Part shown: one piece after another, positions 1 through 8,046 of the stretch | How positions within the stretch are numbered: position 1 is the first letter of the stretch | Layout of the letters: every line of letters starts with the position of its first letter | Assembly: GCA_021298315.1 (NCBI GenBank) | Contig: JAJTFC010000020.1 | Location: 1-64,000, forward strand | Origin: Planctomycetaceae bacterium | Lineage (GTDB): Bacteria > Planctomycetota > Planctomycetia > Pirellulales > Pirellulaceae | DNA: 64,000 bases | Direction: 5' to 3' | The notes under the pieces: generated by a model | Databases searched by the model: none | What the model was told of the DNA's origin: nothing | What the model saw: only the letters and a program-made list of their open reading frames with translations | Program-made: the position numbers and the translations under genes

Positions 1-1953
1 CATTTGTTTCGGGGGCTGTTGAGAGACCAAGCCGTTGCCTGTGACGGTCACAACATTGGCACCTCCCCCGGGTCCAAAATGCAACCGATGGTCCATTCCG
101 TAGGTGAATCCATGGACTCGGTGCTGTGGATTTCCCTCGGGAAATCCCGTAACCAGCACCACCTTTTCATCGCACTTGCCATCCCCATCGGTATCTCTGG
201 CAAAGAAGATGTCCGGCGCGCAAGCGATGATCACCCCGTCGCGCCAAGCGTAGATCCCTGCGGGGTAGTTCAGGCCATCGAGAAACATGGTGCTTTGATC
301 CATTACACCATCACCGTCGGTGTCGACCAAGGACTTGACACAACCAGTTTTCGGACCGCCCAATGGATAGTCTCCCATTTGGACCACCCAAACCTTACCG
401 TCTTTCCCCCAAGCGATCCCGACCGGATCGGTCACAAGCGGCTCGCTTGCAACGAGTTCGAGGGTGTAACCTTCGGGAACTTCCATCGTTGCCAGAGATT
501 GCTCGGGGCTTCTGGGTTGGTCTGCGGCCTGTTGCTGTTGGGTCAACTGCAAGACACGGTCGACGATTTTCTCCTCGGTTCCCGACTCCCAGCGTCCTGG
601 TTGACCGTAATAGAGCATCGAGCCATCGACTTCGTAGCCACCTTCGTCGCGCACCCGTTCGCTAGCGACATACGCGAAGACATCATCGACATAGCCAGCG
701 ACCCAAACATTGGCGAATTGACTCAGCTCTTTTTCGAGGCGGATCTGATAGTCGACAACGACCTCTCCCCCCATAAAGACCCAAGCTAGATCCTTGCCGA
801 AGCTCCATAGGTGCACGGGAGCCGGATAAGTCTCTGGGATCCGATCTTTTCGCGATAGGAGTTCGAGCCATTGGTTGGCAAAATTCCGTTCGTGAGCGGA
901 TCCACTTTTTTGCATCCCCTCGAGAGTCGCTTTGTTGGGGCGTTGGCTCGCCAAAGCGACCAGAACGAAAGCCGCATTGGTGGGCTTAGGCAATGCCTTG
1001 AGTTCATGACCTAGTACCTCTTGAACCGACGTAGCCATTTCGGCTCCGTGCTGTCGAGACAGTGCGATCGTGCCCCGCGGGCTTGGATTCGCATCGGCAC
1101 CGCATCCGATGATCGGCAAGGCGATGCATCCGGGGTTCTTCTCTTCGAGAATGGATGCTGAAATCCCACCCCAATCGCCACTGATCTTGTTGGCATCCGG
1201 GGAGATCGATGTGCTGTGGCATGCGTATTGGTACGAGACGGCGAGGAGTTTTCCTGTAAGGTCCCGCACACGCAGGATGCGCACGTTGCGATCGACCGGC
1301 CCCTCATCGACCGATCCAATTCCTACCCACTGCTTGTCCTTGAGCATTCTGCGGTTGATGGCAAACTCAGCCCTCCCGAGCCCATATTCGACCGTACCGG
1401 GCTTGAGGTTTGCGGCTGCATCGAGAACCGCCTTGGATATCCCCTCGATTGTCTTTTGGGTCGTGCGTAGCATCGCCGCATTTTCCTCTTGCGACATCGG
1501 TACCCCGAAAAGGTTTGGGATCAATCCGTCCAAGTGCGGAGCGGTATGGGAGTGGGTGGTGCAAAAGACGATACGCGAACGCGGAATCTTCAGCGTTGGT
1601 AGAACCCGTTCGAGCACCCGCTCGGTCATCACCGCCGAGATGCCGATCGCGTCGATCGACACGATTACCAGTGCATCATGGGTCGAAGAACCCGGAGCGA
1701 GGACCAAGGCTCTGGCGGACAAACGATCCTCGATTCCTTGGCTCGGGACCAACCGACTTGCATATCCGCTCAGGCGCACCGGCTCATCGGGCGTGATATC
1801 CACCTTGGAGGCTCCAACGAACCAAGCGGCATTTTCAGGCTCGGTTGCCGCTAGTAGGGAGCATGAAGGATTTACCGTCCCAAGAATCAACAGGAGGGAC
1901 ACGGAAACGAACGCGGTCAGGAAACGGTTCGCAATGATCAGGGCTTTCATCAT
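1..1953 (-). CDS. Neutral/alkaline ceramidase domain fused to a PVC-type beta-propeller (3' end outside window)
   Basis: The gene reads leftward off the window; 651 codons are visible with no stop. An N-terminal signal peptide (about residues 1-36) is followed by a neutral/alkaline non-lysosomal ceramidase-like domain (about 44-330). It opens with VGASKVDITPDEP, carries the zinc-type motif CTTHSHTAPH (H134, H136) and a SGDWGG segment that may hold the nucleophilic serine. From about residue 440 the start of a dehydrogenase-like beta-propeller appears (VPEGYTLELVASEPLVTDP, then DTDGDGVMD-type loops), as in PVC-specific membrane-bound dehydrogenases that usually end in a haem CxxCH domain. That C-terminal part is not visible. 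The protein is probably exported and acts on a lipid or a sugar/alcohol. ATG codons at 1953 and 1950 are both possible; GAGGTA lies just upstream. Domain calls are by motif; the substrate is unknown. Confidence 0.8.
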   Translation of the reverse strand, partial: MMKALIIANRFLTAFVSVSLLLILGTVNPSCSLLAATEPENAAWFVGASKVDITPDEPVRLSGYASRLVPSQGIEDRLSARALVLAPGSSTHDALVIVSIDAIGISAVMTERVLERVLPTLKIPRSRIVFCTTHSHTAPHLDGLIPNLFGVPMSQEENAAMLRTTQKTIEGISKAVLDAAANLKPGTVEYGLGRAEFAINRRMLKDKQWVGIGSVDEGPVDRNVRILRVRDLTGKLLAVSYQYACHSTSISPDANKISGDWGGISASILEEKNPGCIALPIIGCGADANPSPRGTIALSRQHGAEMATSVQEVLGHELKALPKPTNAAFVLVALASQRPNKATLEGMQKSGSAHERNFANQWLELLSRKDRIPETYPAPVHLWSFGKDLAWVFMGGEVVVDYQIRLEKELSQFANVWVAGYVDDVFAYVASERVRDEGGYEVDGSMLYYGQPGRWESGTEEKIVDRVLQLTQQQQAADQPRSPEQSLATMEVPEGYTLELVASEPLVTDPVGIAWGKDGKVWVVQMGDYPLGGPKTGCVKSLVDTDGDGVMDQSTMFLDGLNYPAGIYAWRDGVIIACAPDIFFARDTDGDGKCDEKVVLVTGFPEGNPQHRVHGFTYGMDHRLHFGPGGGANVVTVTGNGLVSQQPPKQM

Positions 1954-2261
1954 TACCTCACAAGTTGGATAAGAACATCGGACCAGATTATAACCGACGA
2001 AAAAGGGTCCGGGGGGATCCTATTGGAAAGGCTCTCCCGAAGATTTGCGGTTAAATGAAGCTCTAAGAGACTTGGTAGGTACGACGTTCGCATACCATCC
2101 TCGCAAACCGCACAAATTTGTCCCGAACCTCCGGCAGTATTCCTTAGCGTGATGAAGGCCAATCTGTCCAACCCGTCTGTCTGCTTTGTATTAGCGGCTA
2201 TGTGTAGCGATAAAAGCCGAACAGCCGGATCTCTACGGGAGATCCACTACTTTCACTGAGG

Positions 2262-2276
2262 TAGGCCTTCGGCCTA
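2262..2276. repeat. Short perfect hairpin TAGGCC-TTC-GGCCTA
   Basis: A six-base stem (TAGGCC/GGCCTA) with a three-base loop lies 128 bases before the uronate isomerase-like start. No T-run follows on either strand, so it is not a standard terminator. It could be a leader hairpin or an operator; function is unknown. Confidence 0.4.
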
Positions 2277-2318
2277 AGAGCGAGTACAATCGTTCAATCG
2301 ATTTCGAGCGCGAGCACC

Positions 2319-2334
2319 GTCCGCCGCGGCGGAC
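2319..2334. repeat. 16-bp perfect palindrome GTCCGCCGCGGCGGAC
   Basis: A fully symmetric 16-base GC palindrome lies 70 bases upstream of the 2405 start codon. It resembles a dimeric repressor operator, or a stem in the 5' leader. No regulator gene is adjacent. Confidence 0.4.
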
Positions 2335-2404
2335 TGAGCACGAACACGACGAGGAGCCAGTTCTCTCCCCCCTGCCCTTTTGCTTGCTATAAACGAGTTT
2401 CCCG

Positions 2405-3691
2405 ATGACTTTGACACATACCTTATTCGAAGCCCTCGACAGGGTCCCATTGGTCGACCCGCATTCGCATATCGATCCGCGTTCGCCCGCCTCGACGAAT
2501 ATCTCCGATTTGCTTGGATATCACTACTATACCGAATTGGCCCACAGCGCCGGGATGCCCCGCGAGAGGATTGAGGAGCCGGGGATTTCTTCCGAGGAGA
2601 AGGTAGCACGTTTGTTCGACCATTTGCACCATATCGATCACTCGGTTCAATGGTCTTGGTTCGTCGAGCTATCCAGAGAGCTCTTCGGTTTCGAGGGAGA
2701 TTGTATCGATCGGGGTAACTGGAGAGACCTTTACGATCTTTCCCTTAAAAAGATGGGGCAACCCGATTGGGAAGAGCAGGTGCTGCGCAAGAGCCATGTT
2801 GAGCGGATCTTTCTGACCAATGATTTCGACGACCCACTCGATGACTTCGACACCCACCGCTATGTACCTTGCCTTCGTACCGACGACTTGGTTTTTAACT
2901 TAGCCCAGGCAACAACCCGAGAGCGGTTGTCCAGAGCGACGGGCGTTTCCGTCGGAACACTGAAGGACCTGCGAGGCGCGATCGGTTCGTTGTTTACCCA
3001 TTTCAAGCAGAACCAAGTTCGAGCTTGTGCGATCTCGCTTCCACCGTGGTTTGCACCGAGAGCCATGGCCGTCGATGATGAATCGGCCCAAGTCGCCTTG
3101 AAACGTCTAGTTTCGAACCAAGATCCATCGCAAGCCGATCGAGAGACGGTCGCCTATTGGGTTTTCTGGCGATTGGCCGAGTTTTGTGATGACATGAAAT
3201 TGCCATTCGATCTGATGATTGGAGTCAATCGCAAGGTATATCCTGGAGGAGTCTACCAAGGGCAGGATTTGTATGATTCGCGATGGTCGATGATCCAGTA
3301 CAGCGCGTTGTTCAACGCATTTCCGAGGGTGAAGTTTCCGATCTCGGTACTCGCTTCGGTCAGCAATCAAGAGCTTGTCGACTACGCTTGGATTTTTCCC
3401 AATGTGATTGCAAACGGGCATTGGTGGTACAGCAACACACCAACGTTCATTCGCCACGACTTGCAAGCCCGAATCGATGCCATTCCCAGGAACAAGATCA
3501 TCGGTTACTACAGCGACGCTTATAAACTCGAATTCATCCTTCCGAAATATCGCATGTACAAGCGCATCCTAGCGCAAATACTTGCTGAAACGATCGTCGA
3601 GCAGCATGGCCGTTCCGAGTCGTTTGCTATCGATTTAGGGACACAGATCTTGCGCGGAAATGTCGATTCGATTTTCTTCGATCAAGAGTAA
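2405..3691 (+). CDS. Uronate isomerase-like amidohydrolase (UxaC family, divergent)
   Basis: This 428-residue cytoplasmic protein of the amidohydrolase superfamily fits the glucuronate/uronate isomerase family, which converts D-glucuronate to D-fructuronate. The N-terminal metal motif is DPHSHI (H20, H22). Near the C-terminus the WWYSN element (about 339) and GYYSDAYKLEF (D about 371) match the positions of the family's WW and TDSR elements. It is about 40 residues shorter than E. coli UxaC (about 470). No other hexuronate catabolism gene lies beside it, so the natural substrate may differ. It stands alone on the plus strand and converges with the next gene across only 15 bases. Confidence 0.75.
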   Translation: MTLTHTLFEALDRVPLVDPHSHIDPRSPASTNISDLLGYHYYTELAHSAGMPRERIEEPGISSEEKVARLFDHLHHIDHSVQWSWFVELSRELFGFEGDCIDRGNWRDLYDLSLKKMGQPDWEEQVLRKSHVERIFLTNDFDDPLDDFDTHRYVPCLRTDDLVFNLAQATTRERLSRATGVSVGTLKDLRGAIGSLFTHFKQNQVRACAISLPPWFAPRAMAVDDESAQVALKRLVSNQDPSQADRETVAYWVFWRLAEFCDDMKLPFDLMIGVNRKVYPGGVYQGQDLYDSRWSMIQYSALFNAFPRVKFPISVLASVSNQELVDYAWIFPNVIANGHWWYSNTPTFIRHDLQARIDAIPRNKIIGYYSDAYKLEFILPKYRMYKRILAQILAETIVEQHGRSESFAIDLGTQILRGNVDSIFFDQE

Positions 3692-3706
3692 TCCGGCACG
3701 GTTCGT

Positions 3707-4426
3707 TTAGGTTTCGAAATGGGTATCGTCTTGGAAACACCCGTCGATCCCCAATCGGTATTGGAAGGAATCGAACTGATCGATGTATCGATCCGTGCTG
3801 CTGTGGACATGCTCGGCTTCGGTGATGAACCTTAGATTTCCATCCGGGTACACATCGTACTTGATAAGAACCCTTTCGTAGAGTTCTTGTGGCGAGCCGT
3901 AACATATCAGTAGCTTATGTTCATCGAACTGGATTTCTTGCTTCCGCTGTGGGTTGACCACGGCGATTCCCGTACATCCATCGTTTAAAAGGATGTCTTC
4001 GAATTCGTACAACAGACTCGAGAGAACCGGTACATCGATATGCTCTCGAATGAAATCCTGGTGCTCACCGGTATCGCCATGATGGCTCGTCTCAAGAACT
4101 ACGTTGACGACATCGCCAAGGCAGCCGACGAGGTCGACAAACAGATCGAAAAGTCGCTCACGCGATGCTGAGGCGAGGATCACCGGAACTCGGGTTTTGG
4201 AGTCTGGATCGTTGTACTCATCGTGTCGAAATCCCTGGCGCGGGACAATTTGCATATTGTACGATGGACGAATCGCATCGGTCAGTTCGAAGGTGCCATA
4301 GCGTGCACGTTCCATGTGCGCCTCGAGTTCGTCAGGCGACAGGGAAGCAAAACTCGAAGTGGGGGTCGATCGAGACTCGCTGAAATTGCGTTTGCTCTGA
4401 CCGGAACGAAAGCCTGGGAAGCCCAT
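3707..4426 (-). CDS. Conserved hypothetical protein, 239 aa
   Basis: I do not recognise a domain. The protein has no signal peptide or membrane segment and is probably cytoplasmic. The first 35 residues are Ser/Arg-rich and look disordered. The rest is an acidic mixed alpha/beta sequence with regular hydrophobic spacing (for example RVPVILASASRERLFDLFVDL at about 79-99 and KLLICYGSPQELYERVLIKY further on), which supports a real gene. The distal half reads like a single small domain. It is transcribed alone, convergent with the uronate isomerase-like gene. The 276 bases upstream, between it and the next plus-strand gene, hold its promoter and nothing else I can identify. Confidence 0.6.
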   Translation of the reverse strand: MGFPGFRSGQSKRNFSESRSTPTSSFASLSPDELEAHMERARYGTFELTDAIRPSYNMQIVPRQGFRHDEYNDPDSKTRVPVILASASRERLFDLFVDLVGCLGDVVNVVLETSHHGDTGEHQDFIREHIDVPVLSSLLYEFEDILLNDGCTGIAVVNPQRKQEIQFDEHKLLICYGSPQELYERVLIKYDVYPDGNLRFITEAEHVHSSTDRYIDQFDSFQYRLGIDGCFQDDTHFET

Positions 4427-4702
4427 AATGATTTAACGATTGGGTGATGGAATGGTCATTCGGGTCGTCGAAACTTGAATCGAACTCGCCCGGAATATCC
4501 AAAAATAGGTCAGGCTCGTCCGCAAAGCACACAAAGTCCGTAAATTCTCGATCTTTTCTGTTCGCTACGATCGCTACGACCCGAACAGCACGAATTTTAG
4601 ATCCAAGAGTACAATCCCAATGGTTGGAGTCTCAAACCGACGGATCTCGATAAGGATCAGTGGTTCGAATTCAACGCGATTTCCCAAAGCGCTCGAAAGC
4701 CC

Positions 4703-6598
4703 ATGACGATGACCGATAACCGTTCTCACCCACCCGGATCCGTGGTTCTGGGTTTGTGTATTCTGGGTTTGCGTATGCTGGGCACATCTGTCCTTGCCAT
4801 CTGCTTTCTTCCCATTTCCGGTTGCGATTCGAGCCTAGATCGCTCCGAGGGCAAGGCGGCTCGAGCATCCGCAACCCGCGAGAAACTTGTCCGTGATATC
4901 GGGCTCCCCACGGTCGCAGTGCAGCGTGAGGTAACGCCCCGAGTGATCCCCGAGGCGAGTGTCACGACCAAGCCCCAAGCCGAGAAATCCGATCGGTCTG
5001 AAAGTTCGGCAACGAACCCATCGGGAGACGTAAGTAGCCCACAGACCGATACGGCCTTGGCCTCTGAGAACCGACAGCAATCGAACTTGGCAGGGGCTTG
5101 GATCGATACGGGGAATTTGCCTATGCTGCAGTGGGAGATCATCTATTTAGGGAATCGTCCTGTCGGTTACACACGACGAAGCATCGAGATAGCGACCCCG
5201 AAGCGAGTCGAGCAATTTGTAGATCTTAAGGACACGAAGTCCGCTACGCTGGTGTGCTTGGAGGCCGAAAGCCGTATCCGGATAAGCCGCAAGAGTTCCG
5301 ATCCGATCGATCAGACAGTTTTCCTGAGGACCCTTGAGAAGCTCGATGGTGAGCTGTTAGGTATCGAGGGAAATATCGACACAGGCGTTGTCAAGCGAAA
5401 ATTCGCTGGTAGCGTCCAAGACGGCGCGTTGAATATTCAAAGTACAGAAGATCGAGTTGTTTCGAGCAACAGCGTTCCGTGGGACCCGAGTTATCGTGGC
5501 CCATTTGCCATCGAGCAATCGCTGCGCAAGTCGCCGATGCAGATTAAGGAAGTTCGTGTAGTGAGGTATCTCGATCCCTTTCAAATGGCCGTGACAGAAA
5601 GTTCACTCGAGGGACTTTCCGAGGGCCAGACCGTAGACTTCGAGGGTCAGTTCGCCGACCGACTTGAGATTGAGAATCGTTCGACTACCCAGGGCCGTAC
5701 AACGAGTTCCTTGCTATGGACGGATCGTACCGGGATTGTCCGCAAGTCGTACACCGCTGGCATGGACCGCTTGTCCTTTGACTGCGATCCGGTCACAGCT
5801 CGGTATGTGATCTCCAAGGAGGAATTCGATGCATCCACCTTCAAGGACCTTCCGCTTTTGGGGTCCTTTGCGAAGCTTCCCGATGCGCAGCAGGGTGGGT
5901 TCCGTATCGCATCGGAATTCCTGCGATCCGACGGATCGATCAGCAGCAAAACCAACCAAACCGTCGAGAGAGTGAACGAAAAGACATGGGATATCCAGGT
6001 CCGTTTGGTGTCCGAGGATGGGGTTCCAGACACTGCCGACTTGCCCGGGCAAGACGCATTGGCCTCGACGGGAGTGATCGATTGGAAGGAGCCTACAATC
6101 CAGCGGTGGCTTTCTTCGCAGATTGCGACTCCGGATTCCTCGGCGAACACAGTTTCGAATGCTCTGAGCCAGCAGAGGCAAGTCCTTGCAGCAAAGACGC
6201 GAGCTTGGATATCGAAGAACATCGGTCGTACCGAACTCGACCGCACCCTCCAAACGGCGACGAGCACCTTGAGGAATCGCAAAGGGGATGCGATGGACCA
6301 AGCGATCTTGCTGTCAGGTGCCCTGCGTGGTTTGTCGATCCCGGCGCGCGTAGCGATCGGATTCCGGGCAGAGCCCTCGACTATCCGACCGACCTATCAT
6401 CTTCATCTTTGGGTGGAATACCACGATTCGATCCGTTGGATTCCGATCGATTCATTCCTTGAGACCGATACGGTTCCCATCGATCGAATTAAAATAACCG
6501 AGTCGACGATGCCGTCGCTCAACGCCTATGAGCCAATCCTCACAGCGATTCGATTAACATCAGATATGGAACTTACAGCCAGGACCCGGAAACCGTGA
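4703..6598 (+). CDS. Transglutaminase-like lipoprotein lacking the catalytic cysteine
   Basis: This 631-residue protein has a lipoprotein signal with lipobox ISGC (C41), a Ser/Thr-rich linker to about residue 130, a long beta-rich middle region and a C-terminal transglutaminase-core segment (about 495-600). The core reads RKGDAMDQAILL, where active members have a GDC(x)EHA-type motif, so the catalytic Cys is Ala (A530). The His (H568 in HLWVE) and Asp (D583 in PID) positions are kept, as is the IPARVAIGF strand. It is therefore probably a non-catalytic binding or scaffold protein in the cell envelope. Starts at 4703 or 4709 are both possible. Its stop overlaps the next start by four bases (GTGA), showing translational coupling to the membrane glycosyltransferase. 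Confidence 0.75.
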   Translation: MTMTDNRSHPPGSVVLGLCILGLRMLGTSVLAICFLPISGCDSSLDRSEGKAARASATREKLVRDIGLPTVAVQREVTPRVIPEASVTTKPQAEKSDRSESSATNPSGDVSSPQTDTALASENRQQSNLAGAWIDTGNLPMLQWEIIYLGNRPVGYTRRSIEIATPKRVEQFVDLKDTKSATLVCLEAESRIRISRKSSDPIDQTVFLRTLEKLDGELLGIEGNIDTGVVKRKFAGSVQDGALNIQSTEDRVVSSNSVPWDPSYRGPFAIEQSLRKSPMQIKEVRVVRYLDPFQMAVTESSLEGLSEGQTVDFEGQFADRLEIENRSTTQGRTTSSLLWTDRTGIVRKSYTAGMDRLSFDCDPVTARYVISKEEFDASTFKDLPLLGSFAKLPDAQQGGFRIASEFLRSDGSISSKTNQTVERVNEKTWDIQVRLVSEDGVPDTADLPGQDALASTGVIDWKEPTIQRWLSSQIATPDSSANTVSNALSQQRQVLAAKTRAWISKNIGRTELDRTLQTATSTLRNRKGDAMDQAILLSGALRGLSIPARVAIGFRAEPSTIRPTYHLHLWVEYHDSIRWIPIDSFLETDTVPIDRIKITESTMPSLNAYEPILTAIRLTSDMELTARTRKP

Positions 6599-8046
6599 GT
6601 GTCGATAAGATCGACATGACATTCGTTCGGAGATCGACTGCAGCGATCGTTGTTATTGCAATCGCACTGAGGATCGTTGCGGCATGGGTATGGCAATCGC
6701 AGTGCAGTTTGAACGACACGACTTTGAAGTTCGGAGACAGCCATTCGTATTGGACCATCGCCTCGAATATAGCCCTTGAGGGTCGATACCAATACGGTAG
6801 CGATCAGTCCAGAATATTTCGATCCCCGGCATACCCCCTATTTCTCGTTCCGTTCGCTTGGAGCGAACGTTGGTTTTCCGAGCAGCCCGCGCAAGTTCCC
6901 TTTGTGTTCGGTGCGAGAATCGCAGGGTGTCTCCTCGGAGGGTTCACCGTCTGGATCATGATGCGATGGACAAGGAGCATCGCAGGGACCTCATCCGGTG
7001 TTTTCGCTGGACTTTTGGCAGCGACCTACTGCGGTGCGGTGGGTATGAGCATCTTTGTGTTGAGCGAGGCGGTAGCTACACCACTTATGGTCCTCTCATG
7101 CTGGATGCTTTGGAGATCGACACAGCGGAATCCCGATCAAGATGCGTACTTCTGGACATCCCAGCGATGGCTTGCGACGGCCTATTCGGCTATTGCATTG
7201 GGGTTGGCGTGTTTAGCAAGGCCAAGTTGGGGGCTCTGGCCAGGGTTGGCTTTGCCGCTCGTTGCGTTTGCTAGCAAAAGCCGCGGGTTGTATTTTTGGA
7301 GAAACTGGTTGTTGCAGGGAATGTTTTTTTTCGGAATCCTGTGCTGTGTGATGGCCCCTTGGTGGGTACGAAACTACGCGATTACGGGCAAGTTTGTACC
7401 TTCGACGCTCCAGGTGGGAGCAAGCTTGTACGATGGTTGGCACCCAGGGGCAAGTGGCTCGAGCGATGAAAACATGGCGTTTTCGATCGAAGCCATGCAA
7501 CGAATCCTGAGAGAAGAGGCATTGCTAGCAAACTCATCCTCCGAGGTCGAGTCGACGCTGGAGTGGCGAATTGACCGGCGGTTGCATCGGGAGGCTTGGG
7601 GCTGGGCACGTGAAAATCCATCTGACGCTCTTCGTCTAGGATTGATAAAGTTACAAAAGACTTGGTCGCCGTTTCCCACTGCGCGTGAATTGTCGAATCC
7701 CATGGTTGTGCTTTGGGAGGCTGGCAGTTACTTGTTCATTTTGATCATGAGTGCGGTGGGTTTGTGGAGCTTGCGTGCAGACAGCAGGCGATGGACCGAA
7801 GCGTGTTGGTTCATCGCTCCGTGCGTTTACTTAGCATTGCTTCACATGGTTTTTGTCGGATCGGTACGGTACAGGCAACCGGGTGTATTGATACTGTGTG
7901 GTTTGGCGGGAATCGGCCTGAGTGCCGTTTGGACTAGATTCATGGTTAGAGGCCCCGGGGAGTCAATCCCTAGGGCCGATTTGAGTACGGATCGAGCAGG
8001 AAACGGAACGGATGCCGTCGGAAGCAGAGCCTTTAAGAAAAGCTGA
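6595..8046 (+). CDS. GT-C type membrane glycosyltransferase (ArnT/PMT-like)
   Basis: This 483-residue multi-pass inner-membrane protein has about ten hydrophobic segments and a periplasmic loop after the first helix carrying FGDSHSYW and FRSPAYPLFLVPF. That matches the Asp-containing first loop and R-S-P-A-Y-P element typical of family 39/83-like (dolichyl- or polyprenyl-phosphate-sugar dependent) glycosyltransferases. It likely transfers a sugar from a lipid carrier to an envelope acceptor. The GTG start overlaps the preceding stop by four bases, and its 3' end overlaps the next gene by 35 bases, so the three genes form one operon. Acceptor and donor cannot be read from the sequence. Confidence 0.75.
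   Translation: MSVDKIDMTFVRRSTAAIVVIAIALRIVAAWVWQSQCSLNDTTLKFGDSHSYWTIASNIALEGRYQYGSDQSRIFRSPAYPLFLVPFAWSERWFSEQPAQVPFVFGARIAGCLLGGFTVWIMMRWTRSIAGTSSGVFAGLLAATYCGAVGMSIFVLSEAVATPLMVLSCWMLWRSTQRNPDQDAYFWTSQRWLATAYSAIALGLACLARPSWGLWPGLALPLVAFASKSRGLYFWRNWLLQGMFFFGILCCVMAPWWVRNYAITGKFVPSTLQVGASLYDGWHPGASGSSDENMAFSIEAMQRILREEALLANSSSEVESTLEWRIDRRLHREAWGWARENPSDALRLGLIKLQKTWSPFPTARELSNPMVVLWEAGSYLFILIMSAVGLWSLRADSRRWTEACWFIAPCVYLALLHMVFVGSVRYRQPGVLILCGLAGIGLSAVWTRFMVRGPGESIPRADLSTDRAGNGTDAVGSRAFKKS

Larger units (their letters stand above)
1954..2404. other. Intergenic region between divergent genes
   Basis: About 450 bases separate the divergent ceramidase-fusion and uronate isomerase-like genes. 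It must hold both promoters, but I could not pick convincing -35/-10 boxes. It contains two perfect inverted repeats (listed separately). I see no open reading frame with protein-like composition and no RNA gene. Confidence 0.6.

Noticed and set aside
4-1972. Long plus-strand reading frames over the ceramidase-fusion gene
   Set aside because: They run antisense to a gene with clear ceramidase and propeller motifs, and their own products have no recognisable domain; they are mirror frames.
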